NCBI GenBank assembly: GCA_004556745.1
Contig: SFFY01000047.1
Location: 1-18,113 of the forward strand
Direction: 5' to 3'
DNA from: Bacteroidales bacterium
GTDB taxonomy: Bacteria; Bacteroidota; Bacteroidia; Bacteroidales; Bacteroidaceae
DNA length: 18,113 bases
Shown: positions 6,550 through 14,414 of the stretch, piece after piece
How positions within the stretch are numbered: position 1 is the stretch's first letter
Layout of the letters: every line of letters begins with the position of its first letter
Made by a program: the position numbers and the translations under genes
The notes under the pieces: model-generated
Seen by the model: only the letters and a program-made list of their open reading frames with translations
Told to the model about the DNA's origin: nothing
The model's database searches: none

Positions 6550-8237
6550 GCGAAGAACTGAAACCCAAGGCTGCTGCCCCCGCAACGCCGGAAGCAGCAC
6601 CCCAAGCACCGGCAGCCGCTCCCAAGAAGCCTGCCGCACCTGCCGCCGCCGCGCCCGCAGCACCGGCAGAAAACGACTGCCATGTGCGCACCATTGAGCG
6701 CGCCGACTTCCGAAAGGAAATGGAACGCCTGCATAAGGAGGAGCATATGGACTTCCTCGAATGCCTCACGGGCATTGACCGCGAGGACGACGGGCTGGCA
6801 GTCATTTATCATCTCGAATCCACCACGACCGGCAAGCGCACCTGCGTGCAGGTGGTTTGCGAAGGACGCGAAACGCCCAACGTGCCCACGGTGAGCGACC
6901 TCTGGGACATTGCAAATATCTACGAGCGCGAGGTCTACGACTTCTACGGCATCATCTTCACTGGTCACCCCGATATGCGCCGCATCTATATGCGCGAGGA
7001 CTGGGTGGGCTATCCCTTCCGCAAGGACGACGAAACGGAGAAGAACAACCCCCTGCGCATGACCAACGAACCGCTCGCCGACACCACAGATACCTACACC
7101 CTTGCCGCCGACGGCACGCTCACGAAAGAGCAGCACAATATCTTCGGCGAGGAAGACTACGTGGTGAACATCGGACCGCAGCACCCCTCCACGCACGGCG
7201 TGCTCCACTTCCGCGTGTGCCTGCAGGGTGAGGTGATTAAAAAGATTGATCCCATACTCGGCTATATCCATCGCGGCGTTGAGAAAATCAGCGAGCAGAT
7301 GACTTATCCGCAGACGCTCGCCCTCACCGACCGCCTCGACTATCTCGGCGCCATGCAGAACCGCCACGCGCTCTGCATGTGTATCGAAAAGGCCATGGGC
7401 GTTGAGGTGAGCGACCGCGTGAAGGTGATCCGCACCATCATGGACGAACTACAGCGTATCGACTCGCACATCCTCTTCTTCTCCTGCCTCGCGCAAGACC
7501 TTGGAGCAACGACCGCGTTCCTCTACGGCTTCCGCGACCGCGAGAAGATACTCGACATCTTCGAGGAAACCTGTGGCGGCCGCCTTATCCTCAACTACAA
7601 CACGATTGGCGGCGTGATGGCGGATATTCACCCCAACTTCCAAAAGCGCGTCAAGGAGTTCATTCCCTACATGCGCAAGAACATCAATGAATATTTCGAC
7701 ATCTTCATCAACAACGTCATCTTCCAGCACCGCGCCAAGGGCATCGGCACGCTCACCAAAGAGCAGTGCATCGCTTTCGGCTGCACCGGCGGTACAGGCC
7801 GTGCGGCAGGCTGGCACAACGACGTGCGCAAGCGTATGCCCTACGCTGCTTACGACCGCGTGCAGTTCAACGAAGTGACGCGCACCGAGGGTGACAGCTA
7901 TGCCCGCGTGCTTGTTCGTATGGACGAGATTTTGGAAAGCCTCAATATCATCGAGCAACTCATCGACAATATCCCCGAAGGCAACTACCGCGAGAAGATG
8001 AAACCCATCATCAAGGTGCCCGCCGGCACGTACTACACGGCCGTCGAAGGCAGCCGCGGCGAGTTTGGCGTGCTGCTCGAAAGCAAGGGCGACAAGTCGC
8101 CTTACCGCCTGCACTACCGCTCTACGGGCCTGCCGCTCGTGGCAGTGATGGACACGGCCTGCAAGGACCATCTCCTCGCCGACCTTATCACCATCGGCGG
8201 CACGGTGGACTACGTTGTGCCCGATATTGACAGATAA
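6546..8237 (+). CDS. nuoCD: NADH-quinone oxidoreductase fused subunits C and D
   Basis: This 563-residue fusion of the 30-kDa and 49-kDa Q-module subunits forms the quinone pocket together with NuoB. Residues 7-42 are an almost pure Ala/Pro/Lys extension of low complexity. The NuoC domain spans about 45-165, with the signature from ERE (127-129) through GHPDMRRIY (140-148) to DWVGYPFRKD (152-161). A linker of about 40 residues leads to NuoD, which begins near VVNIGPQHPSTHG (206-218) with the Q-site histidines. Further on are YIHRGVEK (240-247), DRLDYL (262-267) and PAGTYYTAVEGSRGEFG (492-508). The C terminus VVPDIDR is the usual end. NuoC is short compared with stand-alone versions. The start overlaps the nuoB stop. 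Confidence 0.96.
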   Translation: MSEELKPKAAAPATPEAAPQAPAAAPKKPAAPAAAAPAAPAENDCHVRTIERADFRKEMERLHKEEHMDFLECLTGIDREDDGLAVIYHLESTTTGKRTCVQVVCEGRETPNVPTVSDLWDIANIYEREVYDFYGIIFTGHPDMRRIYMREDWVGYPFRKDDETEKNNPLRMTNEPLADTTDTYTLAADGTLTKEQHNIFGEEDYVVNIGPQHPSTHGVLHFRVCLQGEVIKKIDPILGYIHRGVEKISEQMTYPQTLALTDRLDYLGAMQNRHALCMCIEKAMGVEVSDRVKVIRTIMDELQRIDSHILFFSCLAQDLGATTAFLYGFRDREKILDIFEETCGGRLILNYNTIGGVMADIHPNFQKRVKEFIPYMRKNINEYFDIFINNVIFQHRAKGIGTLTKEQCIAFGCTGGTGRAAGWHNDVRKRMPYAAYDRVQFNEVTRTEGDSYARVLVRMDEILESLNIIEQLIDNIPEGNYREKMKPIIKVPAGTYYTAVEGSRGEFGVLLESKGDKSPYRLHYRSTGLPLVAVMDTACKDHLLADLITIGGTVDYVVPDIDR

Positions 8238-8245
8238 GCGGCGGT

Positions 8246-8294
8246 GCCCGCCAATCCCGCTCTATACATATAATATATATATGGTGCGGCGGGC
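8246..8294 (+). promoter_or_regulatory. Intercistronic hairpin between nuoCD and nuoH
   Basis: GCCCGCC at 8246-8252 can pair with GGCGGGC at 8288-8294 around an AT-rich 35-nt loop. A competing small hairpin, GGCGG-TGC-CCGCC at 8240-8252, uses the same bases. The 109-bp gap is the longest in the operon, so this may be a processing or stability element. There is no T tract, so it is not an obvious terminator. Confidence 0.4.
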
Positions 8295-8346
8295 GGGGCG
8301 CAGTTTCCCAATTCAATAAAAAAGACAAACGAATAAATAAACATTT

Positions 8347-9426
8347 ATGTTCGACTTTCAAATAGTATCCACTTGGCTGCACGGCGTGCTCACGGGCGTA
8401 ATGCCCGAGTGGGCGGCCATACTGACCGAGAGCGTATTGGTGGCGTTGCTCATCATCACGCTTTATGCCGTGTTCGCCATTGTCCTCATCTATATGGAGC
8501 GCAAAATCTGTGCGTTCTTCCAGTGCCGCCTCGGCCCGATGCGCGTGGGTAAATGGGGACTCTTGCAAGTGTTCAGCGACGTGTTCAAGATGCTGACCAA
8601 AGAAATCATCGAGATGCGCCAGAGCGACCGCCTGTTGCACAACATGGCGCCCTTCCTCGTTGTGGCGGCTTCAATGACCACTTTCGCCTGCCTGCCTTGG
8701 AACATGGGCGGACACATCATCGACTTCAACGTCGGCGTGTTCTTCTTCCTTGCCATCGGCTCGATTGGCGTGGTGGGCATTTTGCTCGCCGGCTGGAGTA
8801 GCAACAATAAGTACTCGCTCATCGGCGCCATGCGTAGCGGTGCTCAGATTATCAGCTACGAACTCTCGATTGGCATGGTGATGCTCACGATGATCTGCCT
8901 CACCGGCACGATGTCGTTCTCTGAAATCTGCCAGCAGCAGGCTGACTATGGTTGGAATATCCTGCGCGGTCACGTGCCCGCAGTGCTTGCCTTCATCATT
9001 TACCTCATTGCCGGCAACGCCGAGTGTAACCGCGGCCCGTTTGACCTGCCTGAGAGTGAGAGCGAACTGACTGCCGGCTACCACACAGAGTATTCGGGTA
9101 TGCACTTCGGCTATTACTACTTGGCCGAATACCTCAACCTCTTCATCTGCGCCGGTATGGCATCTACCATCTTCCTCGGCGGCTGGGCACCGATATACTT
9201 CCCCGGCCTTGAAGGCTTCAATGATGTTATGGCCATGATACCCGGCTGCGTGTGGTTCCTTGGCAAGACCTTCTTCGTAGTGTTCCTGCTAATGTGGGAG
9301 CGTTGGACGTTCCCCCGCCTGCGTATCGACCAAATCCTTTCGCTCGAATGGAAGTACCTGCTGCCCTTCACGATGGTGCTGCTCGTAGTAATGGCGCTTT
9401 GCGTATCGCTGGGTCTCACTTTCTAA
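8347..9426 (+). CDS. nuoH: NADH-quinone oxidoreductase subunit H
   Basis: This 359-residue, roughly eight-helix membrane subunit docks the Q-module onto the membrane arm and lines the quinone tunnel. The conserved first loop is present as ERK (51-53) followed by RLGPMRVG (61-68). The acidic loop PFDLPESESEL (231-241) and HTEYSGM (246-252) are also present. The usual NRAPFDLPEAE appears here as NRGPFDLPESE, a mild variation. The ATG at 8347 is preceded by an AT-rich stretch rather than a Shine-Dalgarno. Length is slightly above the common ~325 residues, from a longer loop near 190-210. Confidence 0.97.
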   Translation: MFDFQIVSTWLHGVLTGVMPEWAAILTESVLVALLIITLYAVFAIVLIYMERKICAFFQCRLGPMRVGKWGLLQVFSDVFKMLTKEIIEMRQSDRLLHNMAPFLVVAASMTTFACLPWNMGGHIIDFNVGVFFFLAIGSIGVVGILLAGWSSNNKYSLIGAMRSGAQIISYELSIGMVMLTMICLTGTMSFSEICQQQADYGWNILRGHVPAVLAFIIYLIAGNAECNRGPFDLPESESELTAGYHTEYSGMHFGYYYLAEYLNLFICAGMASTIFLGGWAPIYFPGLEGFNDVMAMIPGCVWFLGKTFFVVFLLMWERWTFPRLRIDQILSLEWKYLLPFTMVLLVVMALCVSLGLTF

Positions 9427-9466
9427 GCCCTCTCCACATACAATATATAATATAGATATTTTGAAA

Positions 9467-9931
9467 ATGGAAGAAAAATCATATTTTGAAGGACTGGCGT
9501 GCGGCATAAAGAGCTTGTGCACGGGTTTGAAGACCACGATGCGCGAATTCTTTACGCCTAAAATCACGGAGCAGTATCCCGAAAACCGCAAAGAACTGCA
9601 AATGTTCGAGCGTTTCCGCGGGTCGCTCACCATGCCCCATAACGAAAAGAACGAGCACAAGTGTATCGGTTGCGGACTTTGCCAAATGGCCTGCCCCAAC
9701 GGCACTATTAACGTGACGAGCGAGTTCTACGAAACCGAAGACGGCAAGAAGAAAAAACGCCTCGTCAAGTACGAGTACAACCTCGGCTCGTGCATGTTCT
9801 GCCAACTCTGCACGCAGGCCTGCCCCCACGGTGCGATTGAGTTTGACCAAAGTTTTGAAAACGCCGTTTTCGACCGCGCCAAACTTATCAAGACCCTCAA
9901 CCGCGAAGGCTCTAAGGTGCAAGAAAAATAA
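9467..9931 (+). CDS. nuoI: NADH-quinone oxidoreductase subunit I (two [4Fe-4S] clusters)
   Basis: This 154-residue ferredoxin-like subunit carries clusters N6a and N6b. The ligands are C66-C69-C72-C76 and C109-C112-C115-C119, in CIGCGLCQMACP and CMFCQLCTQACP. I prefer the ATG at 9467 over an in-frame TTG six bases upstream. A long lysine-rich loop (92-101) lies between the two cluster motifs. With NuoE/F/G absent from the locus, N6a/N6b would be the first clusters reached by electrons from whatever donor docks here. A palindrome element lies directly downstream. Confidence 0.96.
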   Translation: MEEKSYFEGLACGIKSLCTGLKTTMREFFTPKITEQYPENRKELQMFERFRGSLTMPHNEKNEHKCIGCGLCQMACPNGTINVTSEFYETEDGKKKKRLVKYEYNLGSCMFCQLCTQACPHGAIEFDQSFENAVFDRAKLIKTLNREGSKVQEK

Positions 9932-9934
9932 CCC

Positions 9935-10021
9935 GTAGGGGCGTTTTGCAAAACGCCCGCCCACGCGCCGCAAGGCACGGCTGAAACGCCAATCGTTTAC
10001 CGGCGTTTGCGAAGTCCCTAC
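9935..10021. repeat. GTAG-footed palindrome element between nuoI and nuoJ
   Basis: GTAG at 9935-9938 directly precedes the perfect 20-bp palindrome GGGCGTTTTGCAAAACGCCC at 9939-9958. A degenerate inverted half follows, with GGCGTTTGCGAAGTCCCTAC ending at 10021, so the segment is bounded by GTAGGG and CCCTAC. It fills almost the whole nuoI-nuoJ gap. A second copy lies at 15942-16097. Confidence 0.75.
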
Positions 10022-10045
10022 TGCTCACCCAACATCTTTAACAAC

Positions 10046-10567
10046 ATGAATTCAGAAAACATAATGTTCGTCATTTTGGCAGCGGTCATCGTGCTCTCGT
10101 CTATCGCAACGGTCGTGACCAAGAGCATCGTCCGCGCTGCCACGTACCTGCTCTTCGTGCTCCTCGGCACGGCAGGCCTGTACTTCCTGATGGGCTACAC
10201 ATTCCTCGGCTCCGTCCAAGTGATGGTCTATGCCGGCGGCATCATCGTGCTCTATGTGTTCTCCATTCTGCTCACCGAAGGAGGCAAGGACGAAGTTTTC
10301 AAGCGTAAGGCCAAGGACGCCTCTTGGGCGTTCCTGCTCTCGCTTGTGGGCTTCATCACCTTTATCTCTGTATTCTTGACCCACGGCTTCAAGGCCGCCG
10401 TGCTCAGCGCACCGAGCGAAACGGCCAACGCCGCCACCACTATCAGCTCCATCGGCAGCAACATGCTCTCGACGGGCGAGAACGGCTATCTGCTTCCCTT
10501 CGAGGCAGTCAGCGTTTTGCTCCTCGCCTGCATCGTGGCCGGCTTGCTCATTGCCCGTAAACGTTAA
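10046..10567 (+). CDS. nuoJ: NADH-quinone oxidoreductase subunit J
   Basis: This 173-residue, five-helix membrane subunit contributes to the E-channel between the quinone site and the pumps. The conserved third helix is seen as VQVMVYAGGIIVLYVF (57-72), whose bulge switches conformation during turnover in structurally studied complexes. I chose the ATG at 10046; a TTG 39 nt upstream would begin inside the palindrome element and is unlikely, and a second in-frame ATG at 10064 is possible. The loop at about 120-145 is rich in Ser/Thr/Ala. Length is typical. Confidence 0.95.
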   Translation: MNSENIMFVILAAVIVLSSIATVVTKSIVRAATYLLFVLLGTAGLYFLMGYTFLGSVQVMVYAGGIIVLYVFSILLTEGGKDEVFKRKAKDASWAFLLSLVGFITFISVFLTHGFKAAVLSAPSETANAATTISSIGSNMLSTGENGYLLPFEAVSVLLLACIVAGLLIARKR

Positions 10568-10594
10568 ACGATAAAAAGAATCACACACAACGCT

Positions 10595-10903
10595 ATGATA
10601 CATTTGGACTATATCCTGATTATCTCCGCCGTGATGATGTTTGCAGGCATCTTCGGTTTTCTCACCCGCCGCAGCACATTGGCCATATTGCTTTCCATCG
10701 AGTTGATGCTCAACGCAACGGACATCAACTTCGCAGTGTTCAACCGTATGCTCTACCCCGAGGGTTATGAAGGCTATTTCTTCGCGCTCTTCTCCATTGC
10801 CATTTCGGCTGCCGAGAGCGCCATCGCCATAGCAATCATGATCAACATCTACCGCATGCTCAAAAACATCTCTGTCGACGAGCTGCAGAAGATGAAGTGG
10901 TAG
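10595..10903 (+). CDS. nuoK: NADH-quinone oxidoreductase subunit K
   Basis: This 102-residue, three-helix membrane subunit related to MrpC has two buried glutamates essential for proton translocation. E36 is in SIELMLNA and E74 is in SAAESAIA, matching E36 and E72 of E. coli NuoK. It starts 27 nt after nuoJ. A short charged C-terminal tail (92-102) follows helix 3. Length is typical. Confidence 0.97.
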   Translation: MIHLDYILIISAVMMFAGIFGFLTRRSTLAILLSIELMLNATDINFAVFNRMLYPEGYEGYFFALFSIAISAAESAIAIAIMINIYRMLKNISVDELQKMKW

Positions 10904-10943
10904 GCACAAGTTTACATACCCTCTAACAAGTTAAATTCAGATT

Positions 10944-12845
10944 ATGGAATTATCATTTTTGATTTTGCTGATACCTTTCCTCTCCTTCCTCGTTTTGGGA
11001 ATTTGCGGAAAATGGTTCAGCCACAAAGTGGCAGGGCTTATCGGCACCTGCTGTCTGCTCGCAGTCGCCGCGCTCTCTTACAGCGTAGCCTTCGAGTATT
11101 TCTTCCAGACCGAACGGACTGCCGAGGGCGTGCTTCCCACGCTTGTGCCCTACAACTTCACGTGGCTGCCCTTCTTCGTTGAAGGCCTGCACTTCGACAT
11201 GGGCATCATGCTCGACCCGATATCCGTGATGATGCTGATTGTCATCTCCACGGTGTCACTCATGGTCCACATTTACTCCTTCGGCTATATGCACGGCGAG
11301 CGCGGTTTCCAGCGTTACTACGCTTTCCTCAGCCTCTTCACGATGTCGATGCTCGGCCTCGTAGTTGCCACAAATATTTTCCAGATGTACCTCTTCTGGG
11401 AATTGGTAGGCGTTTCGTCCTATCTGCTCATTGGCTTCTACTTCACTTCGCTCGCAGCGATCGCGGCTTCCAAGAAGGCCTTTATCGTGACGCGCTTCGC
11501 CGATATGTTCTTCCTCATCGGTATCCTCATCTACGGGTTCTACTGCCGCTCCTTCGGTTTCGAGTTCAACGAGGCAGGTTTTGCTCAGGGCAGCTTTATG
11601 CTTCCCACGGCTTTGGTGCTGATGTTTATCGGCGGTGCCGGTAAGAGTGCCATGTTCCCCCTGCACATTTGGTTGCCCGATGCCATGGAAGGCCCCACGC
11701 CCGTGTCAGCCCTTATCCATGCTGCTACGATGGTCGTTGCCGGCGTGTTCCAAGTGGCTCGCCTCTTCCCCTTGTGGATCCAGTATGCCCCTGAGGCTTT
11801 GAGCATCGTGGCTTGGGTGGGCGCGTTCACCGCTTTCTATGCCGCCGCCGTGGCTTGTGCCCAGAGCGACATCAAGCGCGTGCTCGCCTTCTCTACCATT
11901 TCGCAAATCGCCTTTATGATGGTGGCGCTCGGCGTTTGCACCGAGTGGGCTACGGGTCATGAGCACGTGGGTAGCCTCGGCTACATGGCTTCCATGTTCC
12001 ACCTCTTCACCCACGCCATGTTCAAGGCCTTGCTCTTCCTCGGCGCGGGCTGCATTATCCACGCCGTGCACAGCAACGAGATGAGCGCGATGGGCGGACT
12101 GCGCAAGTACATGCCCATCACCCACTGGACGTTCCTCATCGCTTGCCTTGCCATCGCCGGCATACCTCCCTTCTCAGGTTTCTTCTCGAAAGATGAAATC
12201 CTCACGGCCGCCTTTGCCTATCACCCCGCAATGGGCTGGATCATGACGGGCATCGCCGCCATGACGGCTTTCTATATGTTCCGCCTCTACTTCGGCATCT
12301 TCTGGGGCACGGAGAACAAGGAACTCCATGCGCACCACACGCCGCACGAGGCTCCCTGGACGATGACCTTCCCGCTCATCTTCCTCGCCGCAGTTACCTG
12401 CGTGGCAGGCTTCATTCCCTTCGGTCACTACGTGAGCGCCGACGGCCAGCTCTACGATATCCACCTCGACTGGAACGTTGCAGGCACGAGCATCGTGATT
12501 GCCGTTGCCTCTATCGCCCTCGCCACCTATATATATATGGGTGAGAAGCAGCCCGTGGCAGAAGCCATGCAGGAAAAGTTCCAGAAGCTCCACCGCTGGG
12601 CTTTCAAGCGCTTCTATATGGACGAGGTGTACCAGTACATCACGCACCGCATCATCTTTGCCCGCATCTCCAAGCCCATCGCATGGTTCGACCGCCACGT
12701 AGTGGACGGCTTCTTCGACTTCCTTGCTTGGGGCACCAATGCCCTTGGCTATCAGATACGCGGCCTGCAGAGCGGCTCCGTTCAGAAGTACGCTTTCGTG
12801 TTCCTCTTGGGTATCATCATCTTGCTCTTAATTATGATATTATAA
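10944..12845 (+). CDS. nuoL: NADH-quinone oxidoreductase subunit L (antiporter-like)
   Basis: This 633-residue distal proton-pumping subunit is related to MrpA. The conserved TM5 glutamate is E153 in LFWELVGVSSY. The TM7 lysine is K234 in GGAGKSAMFPLHIW, and the TM8 histidine is H259 in ALIHAATMV. The C-terminal part (about 530-633) contains the amphipathic lateral helix that clamps NuoM and NuoN, then a final anchoring helix. All expected features are intact. The gene ends only 3 nt before nuoM. Confidence 0.97.
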   Translation: MELSFLILLIPFLSFLVLGICGKWFSHKVAGLIGTCCLLAVAALSYSVAFEYFFQTERTAEGVLPTLVPYNFTWLPFFVEGLHFDMGIMLDPISVMMLIVISTVSLMVHIYSFGYMHGERGFQRYYAFLSLFTMSMLGLVVATNIFQMYLFWELVGVSSYLLIGFYFTSLAAIAASKKAFIVTRFADMFFLIGILIYGFYCRSFGFEFNEAGFAQGSFMLPTALVLMFIGGAGKSAMFPLHIWLPDAMEGPTPVSALIHAATMVVAGVFQVARLFPLWIQYAPEALSIVAWVGAFTAFYAAAVACAQSDIKRVLAFSTISQIAFMMVALGVCTEWATGHEHVGSLGYMASMFHLFTHAMFKALLFLGAGCIIHAVHSNEMSAMGGLRKYMPITHWTFLIACLAIAGIPPFSGFFSKDEILTAAFAYHPAMGWIMTGIAAMTAFYMFRLYFGIFWGTENKELHAHHTPHEAPWTMTFPLIFLAAVTCVAGFIPFGHYVSADGQLYDIHLDWNVAGTSIVIAVASIALATYIYMGEKQPVAEAMQEKFQKLHRWAFKRFYMDEVYQYITHRIIFARISKPIAWFDRHVVDGFFDFLAWGTNALGYQIRGLQSGSVQKYAFVFLLGIIILLLIMIL

Positions 12846-12848
12846 GCC

Positions 12849-14387
12849 ATGGATAATATATTGTTCTTATCATCTTTCGTATTCATTCCGCTGGTGATGC
12901 TCTTTGGTCTCTGGGTGGCCCGCAGCATCAACCAAGTGCGCGGCGTGATGGTGGCAGGCAGCACGGCCTTGCTCGCGCTCTCCGTCTACCTCACCATACG
13001 TTTCCTCGGCGACCGCGCCGCCGGCATCGCCGACGAAATGCTCTATACCGGCGCAATCAGCTGGTTCGAGCCGCTTAACATTAAGTATTCCGTGGGCGTA
13101 GACGGCATTTCCGTTGCCATGCTCCTGCTTTCGTCCGTGATTGTCTTCACCGGCACGTTTGCTTCTTGGCAGCTCAAGCCGCTCACAAAAGAATACTTCC
13201 TTTGGTTCACGCTCCTCTCAATGGGTGTGTTCGGCTTCTTCATCACCGTGGACATGTTCGCCATGTTCATGTTCTATGAAATCGCGCTCATTCCCATGTA
13301 CCTCCTGATTGGCGTGTGGGGCAGCGGGCGCAAAGAATATTCCGCCATGAAGCTCACGCTCATGCTCATGGGCGGTTCCGCTTTCCTCATGTGCGGCATC
13401 TTCGGCATCTTCTACGGATCGGGCGCAGCCACGATGAACATCGTCGAGATTGCCAACCAGACGGGCGGTGCCCACGCCATCGACTTCACGCAGCAGTGCA
13501 TCTGGTTCCCGCTCACGTTTATCGGTTTCGGCGTGCTCGGCGCACTCTTCCCCTTCCACACATGGAGCCCCGACGGCCACGCCTCCGCGCCAACCGCCGT
13601 ATCTATGCTCCACGCCGGCGTGCTCATGAAACTCGGCGGCTACGGCTGCTTCCGCATCGCCATGTACCTCATGCCCGAGGCTGCCAACGAACTCGGCTGG
13701 ATTTTCCTTATCCTCACGGGTATCTCCGTGGTTTACGGTGCTTTCTCCGCCTGCGTGCAGACCGACCTGAAGTATATCAACGCCTACTCCTCCGTGTCGC
13801 ACTGCGGCCTCGTGCTCTTCGCCATTCTGATGCTCAATCAGACGGCCTGCACCGGCGCCGTGCTGCAAATGCTGAGCCACGGTCTGATGACGGCCCTGTT
13901 CTTTGCCCTCATCGGTATGATTTACGGCCGCACCCACACCCGCGACGTCCGCGAGCTCAACGGCCTGATGCGCATCATGCCCTTCCTCTCCGTGTGCTAC
14001 GTCATTGCCGGTCTTGCCAACCTCGGTTTGCCGGGCCTTTCGGGCTTCATCGCTGAAATGACCATCTTCGTAGGTTCATTCCAAAATGCCGACACCTTCC
14101 ACCGCGTGCTTACCATCGTGGCTTGCTCCAGCATCGTCATCACGGCAGTCTATATCCTGCGCCTTGTGGGTAAGATCCTTTACGGCACCTGCACCGACGA
14201 GCATCACCTCAAGCTCACCGACGCCACTTGGGACGAGCGCTTCGCCGTTATCTGCCTCATCGTGGCCGTGGCAGGCTTGGGTATGGCTCCGCTTTGGGTG
14301 AGCGATATGATCAGCACGGGCGTCGTGCCTATTGTCGACCACATCAAGGAAGTGGCTGTCGTTTCCACAAGTAATCCGTTTATGTAA
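12849..14387 (+). CDS. nuoM: NADH-quinone oxidoreductase subunit M (antiporter-like; TM7 lysine absent)
   Basis: This 512-residue membrane pump is homologous to NuoL and NuoN. The TM5 glutamate E144 is present in FMFYEIALIPMYLL, and the TM8 lysine K261 in VLMKLGGYG. A glutamate follows the GLPGLSGF break, in IAEM. The TM7 lysine expected just before the PFHTW motif is missing: the segment reads GFGVLGALFPFHTW, with leucine 230 at that position. SPDGHASAPTA replaces the usual LPDAH-type motif. A histidine, H255 in MLHAGVLMK, lies in TM8. The frame is otherwise intact and full length, so this is a functional variant rather than decay. Confidence 0.97.
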   Translation: MDNILFLSSFVFIPLVMLFGLWVARSINQVRGVMVAGSTALLALSVYLTIRFLGDRAAGIADEMLYTGAISWFEPLNIKYSVGVDGISVAMLLLSSVIVFTGTFASWQLKPLTKEYFLWFTLLSMGVFGFFITVDMFAMFMFYEIALIPMYLLIGVWGSGRKEYSAMKLTLMLMGGSAFLMCGIFGIFYGSGAATMNIVEIANQTGGAHAIDFTQQCIWFPLTFIGFGVLGALFPFHTWSPDGHASAPTAVSMLHAGVLMKLGGYGCFRIAMYLMPEAANELGWIFLILTGISVVYGAFSACVQTDLKYINAYSSVSHCGLVLFAILMLNQTACTGAVLQMLSHGLMTALFFALIGMIYGRTHTRDVRELNGLMRIMPFLSVCYVIAGLANLGLPGLSGFIAEMTIFVGSFQNADTFHRVLTIVACSSIVITAVYILRLVGKILYGTCTDEHHLKLTDATWDERFAVICLIVAVAGLGMAPLWVSDMISTGVVPIVDHIKEVAVVSTSNPFM

Positions 14388-14414
14388 TAATCTTAAAACA
14401 CTTTGACTCAAACA

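Noticed and set aside
10052..10909. 285-codon minus-strand open frame over nuoJ and nuoK
   Set aside because: It is a shadow of two clear membrane-protein genes, with a His/Glu/Asp-rich composition typical of antisense to hydrophobic helices.
12530..12540. Short (TA)n run inside nuoL
   Set aside because: It encodes Tyr-Ile-Tyr in frame within a membrane helix and is too short to suggest a variable microsatellite.
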